This document shows positions 17,810-26,234 of a DNA stretch of 64,000 nucleotides, piece by piece (positions within the stretch are counted from its first letter, which is position 1; every line of letters begins with the position of its first letter). The stretch is taken from contig OY970271.1 of the NCBI GenBank assembly GCA_963715745.1, positions 2,046,001 to 2,110,000 of the forward strand. The letters run 5' to 3'. A program made the position numbers and the translations under genes. A model generated the notes under the pieces. The model was given only the letters and a program-made list of their open reading frames with translations. It did no database searches and was not told the DNA's origin. The stretch comes from CAWGJF01 sp963715745. Its GTDB lineage: Bacteria > Bacteroidota > Ignavibacteria > Ignavibacteriales > Ignavibacteriaceae.

Positions 17810-19102
17810 ATGAAAAAGCTCATAATAATAATCGCAGCAATAATATCTTTCTCATTTGTTGAGAATGAAACAAAAGCAATGCACGGAGGATATTTCTATT
17901 CAGAACTTTCCTCTTACGGAACCTGGATTGAATTGGATTACGGAACAATAGTTTGGCGTCCCACAGTAATGAGACGTGACTGGGCTCCTTATGCTTATGG
18001 TCAATGGGTCTGGACAGATTACGGATGGTATTGGGATTCATATGAGCCTTTTGGTTACATAGTTTTCCATTATGGAAGATGGTATTATGATGATTACTAC
18101 GGATGGATCTGGGTACCAGATAATGAATGGGCTCCTGCATGGGTAGAATGGAGATACGACGATGCATATATCGGATGGGCACCTTTATCACCTTATGCAT
18201 CTTTCTCTATAAGTGTAGGAATCTATTTTACAACCAACTATTACCTACCTTATAGTCACTGGCATTTTGTAACGTACCACAATTTCTGTCATACGCACGT
18301 TTATAACTACTATGTTGGTCCTAAATACAAATATCGTATTTATTCCAGATCAAAAATCAGAACAAACTATGACTACTATAATGGCAGAGTAAGGAACCGT
18401 GGTGTAGACTTAAGATATGTTGAAACTCAAAGTGGACAGAAAATAAAACAAAGAGATATAATTAGAGAATCAGATCCTGGAAAGTATAGAGATGAAATAA
18501 AAAACAATAGAGACAGAATTGTAACTTTTGATGCTGACAGAGATGTTCTTAAAAGAGATAATGTTCGAGATCTTAAACTGGAAAGGAATACAGGAAGAAG
18601 CTCACTGGATATGTCAAAGGTTGAATTAAGATCTAGAAACAGTGGTAACCAGGATCGTGAAGTATCCCGTATCAGTAATGATACAAAAGTCAGGAATGAA
18701 GTAAACACAAAAGAAAATGATGTTCAGAAAAGAACTGAGGTAAACAGAAATACAGAAGTTAGAACTGAAAATAAGAATACCCAAAGAGATGTAAATCGTG
18801 AAAAGCAGGTAGAGATAAAAAGAAATACCAACACGGAACGTGAAGTAAAAACAGATAGGAATCAGGATAACACAAAGAGAGATGTGCAGATTAAAAAGCA
18901 GAATACTCAAACTAAAACAAATACAGTAACAAAGAATAATACCCGGAACCAGAACACAGAAGTAAAAAGGCAAACAACAGTTGAAAGAAATACTTCAAAT
19001 ACGAGCCGTGATACAAAAACAAATACAAGAAATACAACTAAAACTCAAGATCCAAGAAAGAATACGAGTTCAGAAAAAGAAAACAAATCCAGTAGAAGGT
19101 AA
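17810..19102 (+). CDS. Secreted DUF6600-type protein with Arg/Asn/Thr-rich tail
   Basis: 430 aa. Signal peptide at 1-23 (KKLIIIIAAIISFSFVENETKA). Residues about 25-140 form the aromatic, Tyr/Trp-rich DUF6600 region with repeated units of the type YGQWVWTDYGWYWDSYEPFG and WVPDNEWAPAWVEWRY. From about 220 to the end the protein is low-complexity, highly charged and rich in Asn, Thr, Arg and Lys, probably disordered. A strong ribosome site (ACGGAGG) lies before the ATG, and a strong terminator follows, so it is a stand-alone transcription unit. Function unknown; envelope or periplasmic location inferred. Confidence 0.85.
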   Translation: MKKLIIIIAAIISFSFVENETKAMHGGYFYSELSSYGTWIELDYGTIVWRPTVMRRDWAPYAYGQWVWTDYGWYWDSYEPFGYIVFHYGRWYYDDYYGWIWVPDNEWAPAWVEWRYDDAYIGWAPLSPYASFSISVGIYFTTNYYLPYSHWHFVTYHNFCHTHVYNYYVGPKYKYRIYSRSKIRTNYDYYNGRVRNRGVDLRYVETQSGQKIKQRDIIRESDPGKYRDEIKNNRDRIVTFDADRDVLKRDNVRDLKLERNTGRSSLDMSKVELRSRNSGNQDREVSRISNDTKVRNEVNTKENDVQKRTEVNRNTEVRTENKNTQRDVNREKQVEIKRNTNTEREVKTDRNQDNTKRDVQIKKQNTQTKTNTVTKNNTRNQNTEVKRQTTVERNTSNTSRDTKTNTRNTTKTQDPRKNTSSEKENKSSRR

Positions 19103-19126
19103 CACCCTTCATAACTCTCTCCACAT

Positions 19127-19160
19127 AGCGGTGCTATTTAACTAGCACCGCTTTTTTTTT
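19127..19160 (+). terminator. Rho-independent terminator after the DUF6600 gene
   Basis: A perfect 10-bp stem AGCGGTGCTA / TAGCACCGCT with a six-base loop is followed by nine T. It lies 24 bp after the stop of the DUF6600 gene. Confidence 0.93.
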
Positions 19161-19199
19161 ATATTTCGAATGACCATTCATTAAAAACCAATAACAAAA

Positions 19200-19964
19200 A
19201 TGAAAGATAAAAGTACAACCCTATTTTATATACTTGGATCATTTTTCGTAGCAAATGCAATTCTGGCAGAATTCATTGGAGTGAAAATATTTTCACTTGA
19301 AAAAACTTTTAGCATTGCTCCTGTGAACTTATCATTCTTTGGAATAGATAATTTATCTTTCAATTTAACTGCAGGCGTATTACTCTGGCCGATTGTTTTT
19401 ATAATGACTGACATAATTAATGAATACTTTGGAAGGAGAGGAGTTCGATTTCTTTCATTCACTGCTGCAGGATTAATTGCTTATGCATTTCTAATGGTTT
19501 ATATGGCAGTTAATCTAACTCCGGCTGAGTTCTGGATTGAAAGAGAAACTTCTTACGGATTAGTAAATATGGATCTTGCATTCAATACTGTTTATGGTCA
19601 GGGATTGTGGATAATAATCGGTTCGCTTGTTGCATTTCTAATTGGACAGCTTGTTGACGTTTCTGTATTCCATTTTGTTCGTAAATTTACTGGTGAATCT
19701 AAAATTTGGTTACGTGCAACCGGATCGACTTTTGTTTCACAATTTATTGACAGCTTCGTCGTCCTATTTATAGCGTTTTATTTAGGCGCAGGTTGGGACT
19801 TAAGTCTTGTGCTTGCAATCGGAGTTGTTAACTATATTTACAAATTTTTTATAGCAATTATTCTGACTCCTGCATTATATATTTTGCATTATTTTATTGA
19901 TCTTTATCTTGGAAAAGAAACAGCAAACAAGCTGATAGAAGAATCTGCAGCAGCCGGAAGTTGA
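19200..19964 (+). CDS. yhhQ: Queuosine precursor transporter (YhhQ/VUT family)
   Basis: 254 aa with six or so membrane helices. Signatures of DUF165/YhhQ: WPIVFIMTDIINEYFGRRG, QLVDVSVFHFVRK and STFVSQFIDSFVVLFIAFY. YhhQ imports preQ0/preQ1 for queuosine in tRNA. No preQ1 riboswitch was recognised in the short leader. Stand-alone between a terminator and a gene-poor gap. Confidence 0.92.
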   Translation: MKDKSTTLFYILGSFFVANAILAEFIGVKIFSLEKTFSIAPVNLSFFGIDNLSFNLTAGVLLWPIVFIMTDIINEYFGRRGVRFLSFTAAGLIAYAFLMVYMAVNLTPAEFWIERETSYGLVNMDLAFNTVYGQGLWIIIGSLVAFLIGQLVDVSVFHFVRKFTGESKIWLRATGSTFVSQFIDSFVVLFIAFYLGAGWDLSLVLAIGVVNYIYKFFIAIILTPALYILHYFIDLYLGKETANKLIEESAAAGS

Positions 19965-20314
19965 CATAAAATGCTGGATTAATAACTAAATTCAAATAAA
20001 TCCAATTCAAATATTGCGTTGAGTAAATATTGATTATAAAAATTTTTGATTTATTGGTAGATATCTGAAATTAAGAGTAATTTAGTTAGTAATCTTTAAT
20101 TTTATTCTGGAATTTAAGAATTTCAATCAAATGGGGAATCAGGAATTCGGAAAAAATAATGCAATTTGGTCCATCAAATCAAAAATGAAATCTCAGGCTG
20201 AAGTTATCCGAATAAATTATCTGTTATTAAATCCCTACCAATTATTAATTTCAATTTATTATTCGATAAATAAATTTCGCAAAATTCCGGAAACTTTTAT
20301 TTGCAGGAGTTAAA
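19965..20314 (+). other. Gene-poor gap before maeB
   Basis: 350 bp, very AT-rich. It contains a 60-codon open frame (20131-20313) without a ribosome site or recognisable composition, which I do not call. The only clear signal is the CAGGAG ribosome site for maeB at its right end. Probably holds the maeB promoter. Confidence 0.5.
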
Positions 20315-22567
20315 ATGAAAATTAGAAAAGAAGAAGCGCTCGATTATCATTCAACCGGACGGAAAGGAAAGATTGAAGTTATTCCTACTAAACCATGTTT
20401 AACATCAAGGGATTTGTCTCTGGCTTATACACCGGGTGTTGCAGAACCTTGCCGTGATATACATAATGATGTTGAAGATGTTTATAAGTATACTGCTAAA
20501 GGAAATCTTGTTGCAGTTATTTCAAATGGAACCGCAGTACTTGGTTTAGGTGATATTGGACCAGAAGCGGGCAAACCTGTAATGGAAGGTAAAGGAGTAT
20601 TATTCAAAAGGTTTGCTGATATTGATGTTTTCGATATTGAATTAAGGAGTAAGGATACAAAAGAAATAATAAGAACTGTCCAGATTTTAGAACCAACTTT
20701 TGGCGGAATAAACCTTGAGGACATAAAAGCTCCTGAATGTTTTGAGATTGAGGAGACTTTAAAAGAAACAATGAACATTCCAGTCTTTCACGATGATCAG
20801 CATGGAACAGCAATCATCAGTTGTGCAGCTTTAATTAATGCTGTGGAAGTAGCTGGCAAAAAGATTTCTGATGTAAGAATTGTAGTAAATGGTGCTGGTG
20901 CTTCTGCAATATCCTGTAGTAAACTTTATGTACGTGCAGGTGCAACTTTGAAAAATATTTATATGTTCGATTCAAAAGGATGTCTTACTAAAGACAGGAA
21001 TGATTTGAATAAGTACAAGGAAGAGTTTGCACAGGAAAAAGGTTTTGCTTCACTTGAAGAAGCTATGATAGGTGCAGATGTTTTTGTTGGATTATCTGTC
21101 GGAGGAGTCGTCTCCCAGAAAATGGTAAAAACAATGGCAAAGAACCCAATCATTTTTGCTATGGCAAATCCTGATCCTGAAATTATGTATGACGAAGCAA
21201 TTGAAGTAAGAGATGATTTAATTATGGCAACAGGCAGAAGTGATTTTCCGAACCAGGTAAATAATGTGTTGGGATTTCCATTTATTTTCCGCGGCGCTTT
21301 GGATGTTCGTGCAACTGCAATAAACGAAGAAATGAAAATGGCTGCTACAAAAGCACTAGCAAAACTTGCAAGGGAAAAAGTTCCTGAAATGGTAATTCAG
21401 GCTTACGGCGGAGAAGATTTTTCATTTGGAAAGGAATATATCATTCCTAAACCTTTCGATCCGAGAGTTCTTTGGTATGTTGCTCCTGCAGTTGCCAGGG
21501 CAGCTATTGAATCAGGCGTTGCTAAAATTACAGAGGTGGATTGGGATAAATATGAAGAAGAGTTGAAAGAAAGGCTTGGACTTTCAAAAGAAATTATCCG
21601 CGTAATGATTCATAAAGCCCAGAAGCAGCCCAGGAAAGTTGTTTATCCGGAAGGTGAAGAAGAAAAAATCATAAGGGCAGCACATATAGCTTATCACGAA
21701 AATATAGCAAAACCAATTTTACTTGGTAATGAAGGGAATATTAAAAATGAAATAGACCGTTTAGGTTTTGAGCTAAACGAATTTGAAATAGTAGATCCAA
21801 TGACAAGTGAAAAGAGAAAAAATTATGCTGAGCTTTTCTTTGAAAAACGTAAAAGAAAAGGAGCAACTATTACTGATTCAGTGGATCTTATGCGTAAAAA
21901 CAATTACTTCGGTTCGATGATGGTTGAATGCGGTGATTCTGATACACTAATCAGCGGGTTAACTACTAATTACCCAAATACCATCAGACCTGCTCTACAA
22001 TGCATTGGTGTCAAAGAAGGACTAAAAGTAGTATCAGGATTATATATTGTTGTAACAAAATCTGATGTTTATTTCTTTGCGGATGCTACAGTTAATATAA
22101 ATCCAAATTCTGATCAGCTTGCAGAGATTGCAATTTCAGCAGCTGATACTGTCAGACAATTCGATGTGAAACCAAGAATTGCTATGGTATCATTTAGTAA
22201 TTTTGGGAGCTCATTAAATTCTGATTCAATAAAAGTCCGTGATGCAGTAAAGATTGTAAAACAAAGAAGACCAGAACTAATTATTGATGGAGAAATGCAG
22301 GCTGATACTGCTGTAACTCCTGAAATTCTGGCTCAATATCCTTTTAATGAGCTAAAAGGAAAGGCAAATGTACTGATCTTCCCGGATCTGAATTCAGGCA
22401 ATATTGCATATAAACTTATGTCGAGAATCGGGCAGGCAACTGTAATTGGACCTATTCTTATGGGAATGAGAAAGCCTGTTCATGTTTTACAACGCGGCGC
22501 CACTGTTGATGATATCATCAATATGACTGCAATTGCTGTTGTTGAAGCAAGAACACAAAGTAAATAA
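20315..22567 (+). CDS. maeB: NADP-dependent malic enzyme with phosphotransacetylase-like domain
   Basis: 750 aa, the length of MaeB hybrids. Residues 1-425 are malic enzyme: YTPGVAEPC, GLGDIGPEAGKPVMEGK, FHDDQHGTAI, VVNGAGASAISCSKL (dinucleotide site) and RSDFPNQVNNVLGFPFIFRGALD. Residues about 430-750 form a phosphate-acetyltransferase-like domain (VVYPEGEE, MVSFSNFGSSL, IDGEMQADTA, ANVLIFPDLNSGNIAYKL) that is regulatory in characterised hybrids. Catalyses malate to pyruvate + CO2 with NADPH. Good ribosome site CAGGAG; followed by a terminator. Confidence 0.96.
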   Translation: MKIRKEEALDYHSTGRKGKIEVIPTKPCLTSRDLSLAYTPGVAEPCRDIHNDVEDVYKYTAKGNLVAVISNGTAVLGLGDIGPEAGKPVMEGKGVLFKRFADIDVFDIELRSKDTKEIIRTVQILEPTFGGINLEDIKAPECFEIEETLKETMNIPVFHDDQHGTAIISCAALINAVEVAGKKISDVRIVVNGAGASAISCSKLYVRAGATLKNIYMFDSKGCLTKDRNDLNKYKEEFAQEKGFASLEEAMIGADVFVGLSVGGVVSQKMVKTMAKNPIIFAMANPDPEIMYDEAIEVRDDLIMATGRSDFPNQVNNVLGFPFIFRGALDVRATAINEEMKMAATKALAKLAREKVPEMVIQAYGGEDFSFGKEYIIPKPFDPRVLWYVAPAVARAAIESGVAKITEVDWDKYEEELKERLGLSKEIIRVMIHKAQKQPRKVVYPEGEEEKIIRAAHIAYHENIAKPILLGNEGNIKNEIDRLGFELNEFEIVDPMTSEKRKNYAELFFEKRKRKGATITDSVDLMRKNNYFGSMMVECGDSDTLISGLTTNYPNTIRPALQCIGVKEGLKVVSGLYIVVTKSDVYFFADATVNINPNSDQLAEIAISAADTVRQFDVKPRIAMVSFSNFGSSLNSDSIKVRDAVKIVKQRRPELIIDGEMQADTAVTPEILAQYPFNELKGKANVLIFPDLNSGNIAYKLMSRIGQATVIGPILMGMRKPVHVLQRGATVDDIINMTAIAVVEARTQSK

Positions 22568-22590
22568 ATTATAAATTTATCTTTATTAAA

Positions 22591-22621
22591 AGAGTGAATT
22601 AGTTTAATTCACTCTTTTTTT
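22591..22621 (+). terminator. Rho-independent terminator after maeB
   Basis: A perfect 11-bp stem AGAGTGAATTA / TAATTCACTCT with a 3-base loop is followed by a run of T. 23 bp after the maeB stop. Confidence 0.92.
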
Positions 22622-22728
22622 ATGTAGTTACCTATCTTATGATAATTTTTTCGTTAAAATTTATTTTATTAAATTTTTTTAATTTCATTTTCTGGAATTA
22701 AAATTCTTAATTAATCAAAGGAATTCTT

Positions 22729-25344
22729 CTGAAAATATTATTTCCAGTAATGTTTTTATGTTTTGTATTTCCAATACTCGCACAAGGATCAACTTATGAA
22801 TTTTTTAATGATTCATCTTATGTGGTTGCCGATTCAGAAATGGAGGCAAGCGGTTTTACGCGTTTTTTCCTTGGCGATCATTGGAGGGATGTCTGGACTG
22901 ACTTAGTAAAACTACCAATTCTAGATTTGACAAAATTTGCGGGTGGACTAACTCCTGCTAAATTAGGAGGAGGGCAACAAACAAAGTCACTTCACTTTGA
23001 AGGGAACGATGGCAAAAAATATAAATTCCGATTACTAAAAAAAGATGTTAGCCGAAGTCTTCCGCCTGATTTTAAAAATTCAGTAGTTGATAATGTAATG
23101 CAGGACCAGGTTAGTGTGACCAACCCCGCATCGGCTGTAGTAATTCCTTATTTAATGGAAGCAGTAAATATTTTGCATGTTAAACCATTGTTATGTGTTA
23201 TGCCAAATTCTGAATTATTGGGTGAATTTAAAGATGAATTTGCCGGGTTGCCGGGAACAATTGAAGAAAATCCGGATGAGTATGATAATCCGAAGTTGAA
23301 TTTTGCAAATTCGGATAAAGTGTTAGGAACTTTTAAGTTATTGGATAAGCTTGAAGATGATCCTGATGAGCAGGTTGATCAGGCTGAATTCTTGAAAGCA
23401 AGGTTACTTGATATTTTAATTGGCGACAGGGACAGACATGCAGGTCAGTGGGATTGGGCTGGATTTAAGCAAGGGAAAAAAAGAATATGGAAACCTATTC
23501 CAAAAGATCGTGATTTTGCGTTTCCATTATATGATGGATTGATTCCACGTTCACTTACTGTTGCTATCACTTCATTCGTAAATTTTAGTGATCGAATGCC
23601 TTCAATGCTTGATATGACCTGGGAGGGGAGACATTTAGACAGAAGAATTCTTGGTACTTTGAAAAAAGAAATCTGGGATTCAGTTGCTAATTTTATGCAG
23701 CAAAATTTGTCAGATGAAGTTATAGAAAAAGCCGTTAGTAATTTACCTCCTGAATATTTTAAAATTGCCGGAGAAGAATTAATCAGGATACTTGAATCAA
23801 GAAGAAATCAGTTAAGTCAGGCAAGCGATGAGTTTTACAAATTAATTGTAATGTATGTTGATCTTTATGGTTCAAATGAAGATGAGTATATCGAGATCAC
23901 AAGATTGGATGATGAAATTACTAAATATGATATATATAAAAGAAATAAAAAAACTGGTGAAAAAATCTACCCGTCAATTAAATCAGGAATGCTATTTAAC
24001 AGTGTGACAGAGGAATTGAGAGTTCACCTTCTTGATGGAGATGATTTTGCTATCATTCGTGGAAATGTGGATAATGGAATCAGGGTAATTGTTGATGCAG
24101 GTGAAGGAAAAGATACTCTGATTGATTCTTCTGATGTTAGAGGGAACTTATTTCACCTGATTCCAATTAATATATCACTGAAGAAGACTGAATTTTATGA
24201 TTCAGGTAAAAAGACTAAAGTAATTCTAAATTCCGCAACATATTATAATGATGATGAATACAAAGTTCCCGATGATCACTTGCTAAAATATGAACCACCG
24301 ATTGAAGATAGATATCATGATTATGGAGTCATTATACCTGTTGAATACAACAATGACGATGGATTGTTTCTTGGTTTTGGTGGAAGGATAAATTACTATG
24401 ATTTCAGACAGGAACCTTATGATCACAAATTTGAAGCAGTTTATGGGTATGCATACCAGATTGAAAAGCACTATGTTCATTTACTTGGTGAATTCAATGA
24501 CTTAATTGAAAAAACAAATACTACAATACCATTTACATTTTCCGGATTGGAAATTACTCGTTTTTATGGTTTTGGAAATGAAACAAATCTGAATAAAGAT
24601 TTCTTATTGAATAAATTTTATAATGTTAATCAAAAATTAGTAACTCTTGATGTGAATATTAAAGTACCTGTGAAGAAAAATATTAACTTATTGTTTGGTT
24701 GTGGCTATAAGTATTCATATATAAAAAATAATCAATTTGGATTGCTGAATTCACTCAGACCTTATGGAGTAGGGGAATTAAATCTTATTCGGTTTTCCAT
24801 AGGGACAATTATTGACAATCGTGACAATATTGATTTCCCGCTTTCCGGAAGTTTATTATCCTTTAAAACAGATTATTTTCCAAGGTTATTTAATTCCAAA
24901 AGTAATTTCGGAAATGTGAAGTTTGAATTGCGACATTATAATTCCTTTTCCCTTATTACCGATATAACAATAGCAGGAAGACTGCTGGGGACGTATGTCT
25001 GGGGGAATTATCCCTTTTTTGAAGGCGCCTCGATTGGTGGTAAAAAAACATTCAGAGGATTTTCACATGGACGGTTTGTTGGTGATGCTTCAATAGTTGG
25101 AGAATTTGATGCTAGAATCTATTTAGGAAAAATTAAATTCTTGCTCCCCTTTGATTTTGGTTTAAACATATTTACTGATTTAGGCAGAGTTTTCATTGAG
25201 AGTGAAAAATCAGAAATATGGCATAGCTCTTTCGGAGCAGGAATTTGGCTATCGATTTATAATAATAGTTTTGTGATGAGTTTTAATGTAGCACATTCAA
25301 AAGAGACAAATAGATTATATATAACATTTAGTCAAATGTTCTAA
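22729..25344 (+). CDS. Kinase-like domain fused to Omp85-like outer-membrane barrel (copy 1)
   Basis: I place the start at CTG 22729, six bases after AAAGGA: this gives the signal peptide LKILFPVMFLCFVFPILAQG, whereas the internal ATG at 22750 lacks a ribosome site and the basic first residues (864 aa from that ATG, 871 from CTG). Numbering from the ATG: residues about 70-260 hold GGGQQTKS (73-80), a basic strand KYKFRLLKKD (90-99), GDRDRH (225-230) and PIPKDRDFAF (249-258). The pair GDxDRH...DRDxAF resembles the catalytic loop and metal-binding Asp of HipA/FAM20/CotH-like atypical kinases. Residues about 540-864 are beta-rich, with DNRDNIDFPLSGS and KTFRGFSHGRFVGDAS, like the Omp85 barrel (RGF is the conserved loop-6 motif). 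Kinase activity is inferred from motif only. Paralogue at 26224. Confidence 0.75.
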   Translation: MKILFPVMFLCFVFPILAQGSTYEFFNDSSYVVADSEMEASGFTRFFLGDHWRDVWTDLVKLPILDLTKFAGGLTPAKLGGGQQTKSLHFEGNDGKKYKFRLLKKDVSRSLPPDFKNSVVDNVMQDQVSVTNPASAVVIPYLMEAVNILHVKPLLCVMPNSELLGEFKDEFAGLPGTIEENPDEYDNPKLNFANSDKVLGTFKLLDKLEDDPDEQVDQAEFLKARLLDILIGDRDRHAGQWDWAGFKQGKKRIWKPIPKDRDFAFPLYDGLIPRSLTVAITSFVNFSDRMPSMLDMTWEGRHLDRRILGTLKKEIWDSVANFMQQNLSDEVIEKAVSNLPPEYFKIAGEELIRILESRRNQLSQASDEFYKLIVMYVDLYGSNEDEYIEITRLDDEITKYDIYKRNKKTGEKIYPSIKSGMLFNSVTEELRVHLLDGDDFAIIRGNVDNGIRVIVDAGEGKDTLIDSSDVRGNLFHLIPINISLKKTEFYDSGKKTKVILNSATYYNDDEYKVPDDHLLKYEPPIEDRYHDYGVIIPVEYNNDDGLFLGFGGRINYYDFRQEPYDHKFEAVYGYAYQIEKHYVHLLGEFNDLIEKTNTTIPFTFSGLEITRFYGFGNETNLNKDFLLNKFYNVNQKLVTLDVNIKVPVKKNINLLFGCGYKYSYIKNNQFGLLNSLRPYGVGELNLIRFSIGTIIDNRDNIDFPLSGSLLSFKTDYFPRLFNSKSNFGNVKFELRHYNSFSLITDITIAGRLLGTYVWGNYPFFEGASIGGKKTFRGFSHGRFVGDASIVGEFDARIYLGKIKFLLPFDFGLNIFTDLGRVFIESEKSEIWHSSFGAGIWLSIYNNSFVMSFNVAHSKETNRLYITFSQMF

Positions 25345-25388
25345 TTTATTATTTAGCAATAAATTATATCATTTATATAATATTATTA

Positions 25389-26234
25389 ATGAAAATTTTT
25401 AACACAGTTTTCTTAATTGTTTCATTAGGATTTTGTAATCAAATCTACAGTCAAAATAGTGGATTACTGGGGAAGTATAATCTAACCGGAGCAAATTCAA
25501 CTCAAATTGAACTGCCTGATTACCTGGATGAAGTATCAGGGCTTGCCGCATTTGGGAGCAGTCACTTGCTTATGCACGATGATGAAAATGGAGTTATTTT
25601 TATTTATGATTTAAGTTCAAAAAAAATTGAGAGAAAAGTCAAAATAGGAGATAAAAAAATCAAGGAAGATTTTGAAGGAATTGCAGTAAAAGGAGATACT
25701 GTTTTTCTATCAACAAGTAATGGGAAGATTTATTCGGTTTTATTAAAAAATAAAAATAAAGCAGATATAATCAATGTCGAAAAGATGAAAACAAATGATA
25801 AAATAAATCTCGAAGGACTTTGTTTTAGTAAAGAGCTTAACTCTTTGATCTTGCCGAATAAAATTGAAATAGATAAAAAACATAGAGATGAAAGAATATT
25901 TTATTCATATGATATAGCTAAGAGAAGTTTTTCAAAAGTGCCACAAATTATAATTTCTTTAGTCGAACTTAAAAAGAAATATAAAATTGATAATTTTTCA
26001 CCTACAGCAATCGAAATTCATCCGTTAAACAAAAATATTTTTATATTATCTTCAAACGAGAAATGCATTGTTGAATTAAATCCGCAAGGGAAATTAATAA
26101 ATGCCGTTAAACTTGATGAAAAAAATCACAGGCAACCAGAAGGACTGACATTTCTTAGTAATTTATCAATGGTAATCTCAGATGAGGCTTCCGGTAAAAA
26201 AGCTTCATTAACTATAATTCAGTTTGAAAAGTAA
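25389..26234 (+). CDS. Secreted SdiA-regulated-like beta-propeller protein
   Basis: 281 aa. Signal peptide KIFNTVFLIVSLGFCNQIYSQ. The sequence follows the SdiA-regulated (PF06977-like) pattern: LDEVSGLAAF, LLMHDDENGVIFIYDL, KEDFEGIAVKGDTVFL, INLEGLCFSKELNSLILPNK and HRQPEGLTFLSNLSMVISDEA. The family is a propeller related to phytase-like folds; biochemical role unknown. It lies between the two kinase-like/Omp85 genes, 44 bp after the first, and overlaps the TTG start of the second by 11 nt, so the three are probably one operon and one system. Confidence 0.82.
   Translation: MKIFNTVFLIVSLGFCNQIYSQNSGLLGKYNLTGANSTQIELPDYLDEVSGLAAFGSSHLLMHDDENGVIFIYDLSSKKIERKVKIGDKKIKEDFEGIAVKGDTVFLSTSNGKIYSVLLKNKNKADIINVEKMKTNDKINLEGLCFSKELNSLILPNKIEIDKKHRDERIFYSYDIAKRSFSKVPQIIISLVELKKKYKIDNFSPTAIEIHPLNKNIFILSSNEKCIVELNPQGKLINAVKLDEKNHRQPEGLTFLSNLSMVISDEASGKKASLTIIQFEK

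Noticed and set aside
19103..19199. preQ1 riboswitch before the queuosine-precursor transporter
   Set aside because: The leader after the terminator is only about 40 bp and lacks the preQ1 aptamer pattern.
20131..20313. 60-codon open frame before maeB
   Set aside because: No ribosome site, no recognisable composition, and it ends inside the maeB leader; treated as noise in AT-rich DNA.
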